Shown here: in pieces, positions 6,404 through 10,896 of the stretch
Numbering within the stretch: the first letter of the stretch is position 1
Layout of the letters: each line of letters opens with the position of its first letter
Source: JBEVEP01 sp040512755
GTDB taxonomy: Bacteria > Pseudomonadota > Alphaproteobacteria > Rhizobiales > Rhizobiaceae
Direction of reading: 5' to 3'
NCBI GenBank assembly: GCA_040512755.1
Contig: JBEVEP010000329.1
Coordinates: forward strand, 1 to 10,896
DNA length: 10,896 nucleotides
Made by a program: the position numbers and the translations under genes
Notes under the pieces: model-generated
What the model saw: the letters and a program-made list of their open reading frames with translations, nothing else
What the model was told of the DNA's origin: nothing
Databases searched by the model: none

Positions 6404-6829
6404 GCGGCTTGCCGCATCGGCCGATGTATCGACGGGCGGTGAAGATTTGCAACCGCTGCTGATATCAGTCCAGCGTCGAGCAGCGGCGAAGGTTTGCAGA
6501 TGCAGAATGGGCTAGATCGCCCGAGCGGCGAGCAGGGCCCACGGTGTGCGGTCGCCAAGCACGCCAGGGGGAACGATTCAAGGGCGTGGACAGATCTTTC
6601 TTCCGCCTCCTACCTTGCGCGTAAATATCCTTTCCCAGTCAATATGTTAGAAGAATAGCCTCCATCTGATCCGGGATTTTTTGTTCAAACGCGTCTGCGC
6701 CTCTCGCAATCCGCCGGTTTTCTCGCGGAAACGCTGGTCAAGCGGGTGATTTCAGGAGACAAGTCGCCGGCCGAGCGGGCATCACCATCCGAAGGCACTT
6801 CGAACGCCGCGACCGGCTACACAACAACA
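6404..6829. other. gene-free stretch between dinB and tRNA-Leu
   Basis: No convincing gene is seen in these 426 bases. The only structure worth noting is an 8-bp inverted repeat, CCGCTGCT (6453-6460) with AGCAGCGG (6479-6486), loop 18, about 50 bases after dinB; it has no T-run, so a terminator role is doubtful. An AT-richer patch lies around 6620-6690. The short open frames here are incidental or overlap the tRNA. Confidence 0.5.
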
Positions 6830-6914
6830 TGGTGCGGACGCCGGGGATCGAACCCGGATGACCGAAGTCGAGGGATTTTAAGTCCCTTGCGTCTACCTGT
6901 TCCGCCACGTCCGC
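6830..6914 (-). tRNA. tRNA-Leu (anticodon UAA), CCA encoded
   Basis: Read on the minus strand from 6914, the sequence folds as a class II tRNA. The acceptor stem GCGGACG/CGTCCGC is perfect. The D-arm is GCG...CGC with GGTAGA. The anticodon arm is AGGGA-CTTAAAA-TCCCT, giving anticodon TAA. A long variable arm (CGACTTCGGTCAT) is typical of tRNA-Leu. The T-arm is CCGGG-TTCGATC-CCCGG and the discriminator base is A. The body is 82 bases (6833-6914), and CCA is encoded in the DNA at 6830-6832. It reads the leucine codons UUA and UUG, which are rare in such GC-rich genomes. Confidence 0.97.
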
Positions 6915-6923
6915 GCCGCTCGT

Positions 6924-6951
6924 GGGTAGCGAAGCCGGCGCTTGCAATCAA
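6924..6951 (-). promoter_or_regulatory. possible tRNA-Leu promoter
   Basis: On the minus strand TTGATT (6951-6946) is followed after 16 bases by CTACCC (6929-6924). The -35 match is fair and the -10 weak. The predicted start would be only a few bases before the mature tRNA, so this is a low-confidence call. Confidence 0.25.
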
Positions 6952-7160
6952 GTCGTAACTGTTCGGCAACGCCCCCGGCAGTATTTTCTCGGAGGAACGT
7001 TCAGTTGCTTCGCAGAGGCCAAATATCCAACCTTGGAAACAGTAATGGCAGACAGGAGTGGCGGTCCGGGACCGCGATCACGGTGACGGCGATTTGCGCG
7101 ATGACCTTTGATTTCGGCCTGTGGCGGAGCTGCCTGATGGAAGAACGGCAGTGAGGAGTT

Positions 7161-8147
7161 TTATGCTTCTGCCTTTGCAAAGGCACGCTCGGCGATGCGG
7201 CGAATGAAAGCGGCCGCCTGATCGCTTGCCGCATAATGCGGCATGTGTCCGATGCCTTCGACAATTTCGATCTCAAGGCCCGGAATGGCGCCTTTCATAC
7301 CTAGCCCATGCCGCTGGTAGTCAAGAACGCGATCCTGGTTTCCGAAAAGGATACCCGCCGGCACTGCGATTTCACCGTAACGCTCCTGCAGGGCTGGCAG
7401 ATCGTGTTCGATGGCCGTGAAGTCGCTCACCGTGGCGTAGACATGGCCAGGCCTCAGCCCAAGCCAGCCACCGCCTTCAGTCGGATAGTCCTCCTGCGGC
7501 TCCTGTGGTGAAAACACGAAGGCGAGCGTCTGAGGCGCATATTTCAGTGCGGCAGGAACAGCGACGGTCTGCGACCTTAGCCAGCGCCGCAGCGGCGATG
7601 GGATGTAGAGTGTCCGGAATTCAGGCGGCACCGTGTCCTGGTAGCGTGTCAGAGGCGAAAGAAGAACAAGGCCGGAGATCGCGCCAGGAAACTCCATGGC
7701 CATCGTAAGCGCGATCAGGCCGCCCAACGAATGACCGACGATGAGCGGTTTTTCCAACCCGAGAACCTCAATGAGGCGCCGGGTCACGCGCGCTTGCTCG
7801 GTCAGCCTTGCTGTCCAACCTCTCGAATGCGTCGAGTAGCCGGAACCCGGCCGATCGAATGCGATCAGGCGAAAGCCGTCGAGCTTGCCGAAGAGCGGGT
7901 GCCGAAACTGGTGAAGCTGTGCGCCCAGCCCATGGACAAACAGGATCGGACGTCCCTCGCCTTGTTCTACATAGTGTATGCGGTTTCCATCGACATCAAC
8001 GAACCTGCCGGTGGCCGGCACCATCCGCTCCGCTTCGGCGGCGATCCGTCGTGTGAGAACGACGAAATAGGCGGCCACCAATACGGCGCCGATGGCCAAT
8101 GCCAGCAATATCCAGGCCGCGATTGAGATGAATGTCACGTCTTTCAC
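7161..8147 (-). CDS. membrane-anchored alpha/beta hydrolase
   Basis: This 328-residue serine hydrolase has one N-terminal hydrophobic helix (about residues 8-31, rich in Ala/Leu/Ile) followed by basic residues (TRR), so it is probably anchored in the inner membrane. The oxyanion-hole motif HGLG is at 72-75. The nucleophile elbow is GHSLGG with S140, the acid is probably D272 (FGNQDRV), and the base H301 (GIGHMPH). A cap region lies about 165-255. The substrate is unknown; esterase, lipase or epoxide-hydrolase-like activity is possible. The start codon is GTG at 8147: the ATG at 8154 is out of frame, and no better in-frame start precedes the membrane helix. The ribosome binding site is weak. 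It is divergent from the molybdopterin-binding gene with 158 bases between them. I see no terminator in 6915-7160, which follows it. Confidence 0.9.
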   Translation of the reverse strand: MKDVTFISIAAWILLALAIGAVLVAAYFVVLTRRIAAEAERMVPATGRFVDVDGNRIHYVEQGEGRPILFVHGLGAQLHQFRHPLFGKLDGFRLIAFDRPGSGYSTHSRGWTARLTEQARVTRRLIEVLGLEKPLIVGHSLGGLIALTMAMEFPGAISGLVLLSPLTRYQDTVPPEFRTLYIPSPLRRWLRSQTVAVPAALKYAPQTLAFVFSPQEPQEDYPTEGGGWLGLRPGHVYATVSDFTAIEHDLPALQERYGEIAVPAGILFGNQDRVLDYQRHGLGMKGAIPGLEIEIVEGIGHMPHYAASDQAAAFIRRIAERAFAKAEA

Positions 8148-8238
8148 TCACCATAGACACGGCGCACCTTAGCCGCCTTTGATCTTCCGGCAAGGGCGAT
8201 CGGCCAGACGTTTCCCCTTCTGATCCGCATCGATCCAC

Positions 8239-8267
8239 TTGAAAGTCTTTCCGCACCTCAGGATCAT
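8239..8267 (+). promoter_or_regulatory. possible promoter of molybdopterin-binding gene
   Basis: TTGAAA (8239-8244) and GATCAT (8262-8267) are spaced by 17 bases, with a good -35 and a fair -10. The leader would be about 30 bases. It lies in the divergent gap with the hydrolase gene. Confidence 0.4.
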
Positions 8268-8305
8268 GCGATACAGCACGCAATCATTAGATTGGAGCAT
8301 CGCCT

Positions 8306-9046
8306 ATGACAGATATCGTCACTGCCGCTATGATTGTCATCGGCGATGAAATCCTTTCCGGCCGCACCAAGGACAAGAATATCGGCCACCTCGCCGACCT
8401 CATGACGGCGATCGGCATCGACCTGAAAGAAGTGCGCATCGTTCCGGACGAGGAAGATGCGATCGTTGCGGCGGTCAATGCCGTCAGGGCCCGCTACACC
8501 TATGTCTTCACGACCGGAGGCATCGGCCCAACGCATGACGACATCACGGCCGATTCGATTGCCAAGGCTTTCGGCGTTCCCTGTGAATACGACACAAAGG
8601 CCTATCAGATGCTGGAGGCGCACTACGCAAGCCGCGGCATGGACTTCACCGATGCCCGCAAGCGCATGGCGCGCATGCCGAAAGGCGCTGAACATATCGT
8701 CAATCCCGTATCGATGGCGCCGGGGTTCCGCATCGGGAACGTCCATGTCATGGCCGGCGTGCCGTCCATCTTCCAGGCCATGTTGGACACTGTCATACCC
8801 ACGCTCAGGACCGGCGCGAAGCTGCTTTCCGCGACAATTCACTGCCCGTTCGGCGAGGGCACGATCGGGGGACCGCTGGCCAGCATTCAGCAGACTCACC
8901 CTGACACGATTATCGGCTCGTACCCCAAATATCTCGACGGAACGTTCTGGACGGAACTGGTTGTCAGGGCGCGCACCCAGGAGGCTCTGGAGGCGGCACG
9001 CGAGGACGTCGAAGCGATGCTGTCCGTGCTGACAAAACCCACTTGA
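8306..9046 (+). CDS. molybdopterin-binding domain protein (CinA N-terminal type)
   Basis: This 246-residue protein belongs to the MoCF-binding (MoaB/MogA-like) family as found in the N-terminal half of CinA (COG1058). Visible marks are the start IVTAAMIVIGDEILSGRTKDKN and the signature TTGGIGPTHDDIT at residues 69-81, followed by AGVPSIFQAM. The C-terminal nicotinamide-mononucleotide amidase domain of full CinA (about 400 residues in all) is absent, so it is a stand-alone protein. In the wider family this fold binds molybdopterin or hydrolyses ADP-ribose-type pyrophosphates; which applies here cannot be told. ATG 8306 has GGAG (8295-8298 region) about 9 bases before it. It is followed 95 bases later by usp on the same strand, and a TATAGT at 9089-9094 suggests usp may have its own promoter. 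Confidence 0.92.
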   Translation: MTDIVTAAMIVIGDEILSGRTKDKNIGHLADLMTAIGIDLKEVRIVPDEEDAIVAAVNAVRARYTYVFTTGGIGPTHDDITADSIAKAFGVPCEYDTKAYQMLEAHYASRGMDFTDARKRMARMPKGAEHIVNPVSMAPGFRIGNVHVMAGVPSIFQAMLDTVIPTLRTGAKLLSATIHCPFGEGTIGGPLASIQQTHPDTIIGSYPKYLDGTFWTELVVRARTQEALEAAREDVEAMLSVLTKPT

Positions 9047-9141
9047 CGGCCTCTCCCGAGGACGACTGGGGAACCGGTCGACTTGTGGTATAGTTGGCTC
9101 CGCAGGCGAAGAAAGCTCAGCGCCGGTGGATGGAGCCAGTC

Positions 9142-9981
9142 ATGACGTTCAAGACGATCGTTGCCATTGTCCAGGGCGAGAAGGATGAAGACCGCCTGCT
9201 GGACTGCGTACTGCCCATTGCAAACCATTTCAAAAGCCATGTGATCGGCGTCCACGCGGAGGCCATGCCTGTATCCTATACGACGCCGATGGGCTTCCCG
9301 GATGCCGAGTTCATCCATATCAGCAGCGAGAGGAACGAAAAGAGAGCGGCTGAACTCGGCCAGCGGTATAATTCACGTTGCCTTGCCGAAGGCGTTTCGG
9401 CCGAATGGCGAAGCATGGAGAGCTTTTCGGGCGACAGCGCCCTCTCCTCGCTATCGAGCGCCCGTTGCGCGGACCTCATCGTCGCCGTTCAGTCCAACCC
9501 GAACGGCGAGTCACTCTCCAGCGCCAACCTGGAAGGGTTGCTGTTCGAGGCGGGCCGCCCGGTCCTGTTCATCCCTTACGCCGCCCCGGCCACCGGCATT
9601 TTCCGCAAGGTGCTGATCGCGTGGAACGGCTCGCGCGAGGCTGCGCGTGCGGTATTCGACGCCCTGCCCTTCATCATGGATGCTGACGAAATCGAAATCC
9701 TCGTCGTTGACCCGGAAGAGAACGGTGAAAGCAACGGTGAAGAAGCCGGCTCCGAAATTGCCGCCACCCTGGGACGCCATGGCGTCCATGTGACCGTAGT
9801 GAACGAAAGATCGGCAGGCCTCTCGGTCGGTGCAGTCATCGAAAACCACGCAGCCGAATCCAAGCCGGACCTTATCGTTATGGGCGCCTATAGCCATTCC
9901 TGGCTGCGTGAGTTCCTGTTCGGCGGGGTCACACGAACGCTGCTGCAATCGATGCCGGTGGCGACTTTCATGTCGCGCTAG
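9142..9981 (+). CDS. universal stress protein, tandem UspA domains
   Basis: This 279-residue cytoplasmic protein consists of two UspA-like domains, about 1-147 and 154-279. The first opens MTFKTIVAIVQG and ends RPVLFIPY; the second opens RKVLIAWNGSREAARAVFDA and ends PVATFMSR. In the second, the nucleotide-loop region DLIVMGAYSH...FLFGGVT (243-264) only partly fits the G-x2-G-x9-G-S/T ATP motif: Ser stands where the second Gly is expected. It may therefore bind nucleotide weakly or not at all. Such proteins help survival under stress; no specific target is implied. ATG 9142 is chosen because it fits the domain start and has GGAG (about 9132-9135) 7 bases before it. A TTG at 9094 and an ATG at 9130 are alternatives. 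The stop codon TAG lies inside the left end of the palindromic repeat that follows. Confidence 0.92.
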   Translation: MTFKTIVAIVQGEKDEDRLLDCVLPIANHFKSHVIGVHAEAMPVSYTTPMGFPDAEFIHISSERNEKRAAELGQRYNSRCLAEGVSAEWRSMESFSGDSALSSLSSARCADLIVAVQSNPNGESLSSANLEGLLFEAGRPVLFIPYAAPATGIFRKVLIAWNGSREAARAVFDALPFIMDADEIEILVVDPEENGESNGEEAGSEIAATLGRHGVHVTVVNERSAGLSVGAVIENHAAESKPDLIVMGAYSHSWLREFLFGGVTRTLLQSMPVATFMSR

Positions 9982-10126
9982 GGTCTGTTGGGATTCAGGT
10001 CAGGCCGCGCCGAAAATGGTGGATTTCGAGAACCGGAACGGAGCGTACGTTGATGTACGTAAGTACCGGAAGCGCAGAAACCCGCCATTTGCAGGCCGGC
10101 GTCACCTGAATCCTCACAGACCCTAG
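9978..10126. repeat. 149-bp palindromic MITE-like repeat
   Basis: The outer 45 bases at each end (9978-10022 and 10082-10126) are inverted copies matching at 36 of 45 positions. Both ends begin CTAGGGTCTGT, followed by GGATTCAGGT. The centre holds a second inverted pair, CGTAC...GTACG, around 10044-10059. The whole element can fold into one long hairpin. The architecture is that of a miniature inverted-repeat element or a rhizobial intergenic mosaic element. I recall very similar sequences between genes in many Rhizobium and Agrobacterium genomes, but cannot check. It encodes no protein and may serve as a 3' end for the usp transcript. Confidence 0.85.
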
Positions 10127-10199
10127 ACAGGGCAACCGACGCAGGTCTTGCCAAGGAACCGGCTTTCCGGCTAATTCCGCGCGCATTCCTTGTTTCTTT

Positions 10200-10213
10200 G
10201 CGCCGAAAGGCGC
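10200..10213 (+). other. GNRA hairpin in gpt leader
   Basis: GCGCC (10200-10204) and GGCGC (10209-10213) form a 5-bp stem with a GAAA tetraloop, a very stable RNA loop. It sits 3 bases before the proposed Shine-Dalgarno GGAG (10217-10220) of gpt. It may keep the ribosome site open or stabilise the mRNA. No ligand-binding fold is evident. Confidence 0.4.
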
Positions 10214-10230
10214 GCTGGAGTGCGCCGTCC

Positions 10231-10728
10231 ATGTCTCTTCCCGAAAAGGCCTTTCCCGTCTCCTGGGATCAATTCCACCGCGATGCCCGCGCGCTCGCCT
10301 GGCGCCTTGCGGGCGTTAATGGCAACTGGCGCGCGATCGTGTGCATCACGCGCGGCGGTCTGGTGCCGGCAGCGATCATCTCGCGCGAACTCGGCATTCG
10401 GCTCATCGAAACGGTCTGCGTTGCGTCCTACCACGAGTATGTCGAACAGGGCGAACTCGATGTTCTGAAGGAGGTCTCTCCCTCGTTGCTCGAAAACGAG
10501 GGACGGGACGTGCTCATCATTGACGATCTGACCGACACCGGCAAAACCGCGGCCATAGTTCGCGCGATGATGCCACAGGCGCATTTCGCCACCATCTACG
10601 CCAAGCCGAAGGGCCGCCCGCTGGTCGATACTTTCATCACCGAAGTATCCCAGGACACATGGATCTATTTCCCATGGGACATGGGCTTCACTTATCAGAA
10701 GCCCATCGCCGAGGGTCACCAGGGCTAG
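10231..10728 (+). CDS. gpt: xanthine phosphoribosyltransferase
   Basis: This 165-residue enzyme matches xanthine(-guanine) phosphoribosyltransferase, which salvages xanthine and guanine by joining them to PRPP to give XMP and GMP. The PRPP-binding signature VLIIDDLTDTGKT is at residues 94-106. The pyrophosphate-loop residues RGG (41-43) follow CIT, the flexible-loop region SYHEY is at 66-70, and WIYFPWD (144-150) forms the base pocket characteristic of XPRT. The length agrees with the family (about 152-165). ATG 10231 begins MSLPEKAFPVSWDQFHRDAR and has GGAG 10 bases upstream; an upstream in-frame start at 10198 falls in the leader hairpin region and is rejected. It probably acts alone in the cytoplasm or loosely at the membrane. 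The stop TAG is embedded in the following palindrome. Confidence 0.96.
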   Translation: MSLPEKAFPVSWDQFHRDARALAWRLAGVNGNWRAIVCITRGGLVPAAIISRELGIRLIETVCVASYHEYVEQGELDVLKEVSPSLLENEGRDVLIIDDLTDTGKTAAIVRAMMPQAHFATIYAKPKGRPLVDTFITEVSQDTWIYFPWDMGFTYQKPIAEGHQG

Positions 10729-10767
10729 AGCGGCGTGCGTCCGGACGGGACCGGATCGCCGCTCTAG
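10725..10767. repeat. 43-bp CTAG-bounded palindrome at gpt 3' end
   Basis: CTAGAGCGGCG (10725-10735) and CGCCGCTCTAG (10757-10767) are perfect 11-bp inverted repeats. Inside, TCCGG/CCGGA (about 10740-10744 and 10751-10755) form a second stem. The gpt stop codon is the TAG of the left arm. No T-run follows, so it is either a terminator-like 3' end structure or a small dispersed rhizobial palindrome. Confidence 0.8.
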
Positions 10768-10790
10768 ATGTGAGCTTTCAGGAGGTTGTC

Positions 10791-10855
10791 CATTCGGTCC
10801 CAACCGAGAAGACTGAGGTTGTCAAAGCTTCAGCGATTCTCGGGAGGACCGAATG
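10791..10855 (+). promoter_or_regulatory. hairpin covering transposase SD and start codon
   Basis: CATTCGGTCC (10791-10800) pairs perfectly with GGACCGAATG (10846-10855), and CCGAGAA (10804-10810) with TTCTCGG (10837-10843). A 3x2 internal loop separates the two stems. The right arm contains the whole Shine-Dalgarno (GGGAGG, 10842-10847) and the ATG. The fold would block translation of transcripts that read in from gpt, as known for IS10 and IS50. Confidence 0.65.
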
Positions 10856-10896
10856 AACATTCACAAGAATGCCCGTCTGACACTGCTGCGTCGAGA
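10853..10896 (+). CDS. IS481-family transposase, 5' end only
   Basis: Only the first 14 full codons are in the window (MNIHKNARLTLLRR, then a partial Glu codon). This opening is typical of IS481-family transposases, DDE enzymes with an N-terminal helix-turn-helix, in which the start MNxHKNARLTxLRRE recurs. GGGAGG (10842-10847) lies 5 bases before the ATG. The left end of the element must lie between the gpt palindrome (ending 10767) and 10853. Candidate ends begin TGT at 10769, 10787 or 10820, and I cannot choose among them without the right end. Whether the transposase is intact is unknown. Confidence 0.75.
   Translation, partial: MNIHKNARLTLLRR

Noticed and set aside
6738..6947. Minus-strand frame reading VAEQVDARDLKS
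   Set aside because: It is the translation of the tRNA-Leu gene itself, a well-known false protein signature.
6942..7154. 70-residue frame between the tRNA and the hydrolase gene
   Set aside because: No family resemblance, no convincing ribosome site, and an opposing open frame of similar length on the other strand.
6830..7160. Integration site of a mobile element at tRNA-Leu
   Set aside because: tRNA genes are frequent attachment sites, but no direct repeat of the tRNA 3' end and no integrase gene is seen in the window.
9094..9141. Longer start (TTG 9094) for the universal stress protein
   Set aside because: The added 16 residues are not family-like, while ATG 9142 has a good ribosome site; also TATAGT at 9089-9094 may be a promoter element.
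1..10896. CRISPR array, prophage or toxin-antitoxin module
   Set aside because: No regularly spaced direct repeats, phage genes or paired small toxin/antitoxin genes could be recognised.

Overview
The window looks like chromosomal DNA of an alphaproteobacterium of the order Rhizobiales (Sinorhizobium/Ensifer, Rhizobium or a near relative). The reasons are GC-rich genes with C/G-ending codons, a divK-pleD pair, a short gene for a DUF3572-type protein, a DNA polymerase IV with an N-terminal cysteine-rich extension, an alphaproteobacterial LexA box (GTTC-N7-GTTC), and intergenic palindromes of the kind common in rhizobia. The species cannot be fixed from the sequence alone.

Layout, left to right. 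(1) 1-798 is the 3' part of an MFS transporter gene. rpmG (ribosomal protein L33) follows and ends at a very clear rho-independent terminator. (2) 1117-1458 has no gene but holds several hairpins, one of them long. (3) divK and pleD form a minus-strand operon for cell-cycle and c-di-GMP signalling. (4) Divergent from divK, a DUF3572 gene and a HAD-like phosphatase gene form a short plus-strand operon. It converges with a GNAT acetyltransferase gene, leaving only 2 bases between the stop codons. (5) The GNAT gene is divergent from dinB (DNA polymerase IV). A LexA box sits in the dinB promoter, so dinB is probably an SOS gene. (6) A gene-poor stretch (6404-6829) is followed by tRNA-Leu(UAA) on the minus strand with an encoded CCA. 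I see no convincing gene in 6915-7160. (7) A membrane-anchored alpha/beta hydrolase gene (minus) is divergent from a stand-alone molybdopterin-binding (CinA N-terminal type) gene, which is followed by a tandem universal stress protein gene. (8) Next come a 149-bp palindromic repeat, gpt (xanthine phosphoribosyltransferase), a second shorter palindrome, and the left end of an insertion sequence whose transposase start looks like the IS481 family. The window cuts it off after about 15 codons.

Most genes are ordinary housekeeping or regulatory genes. The less ordinary signals are in non-coding structure. Two different CTAG-bounded palindromes each contain the TAG stop codon of the gene before them (usp and gpt). 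The Shine-Dalgarno sequence and start codon of the transposase lie inside a strong hairpin. The dinB LexA box overlaps the inferred -10 element and lies almost on top of the start codon, which implies a nearly leaderless mRNA. A long GC-rich hairpin between rpmG and pleD could be an unannotated RNA. I did not find a clear novel multi-gene system, CRISPR array or defence island.
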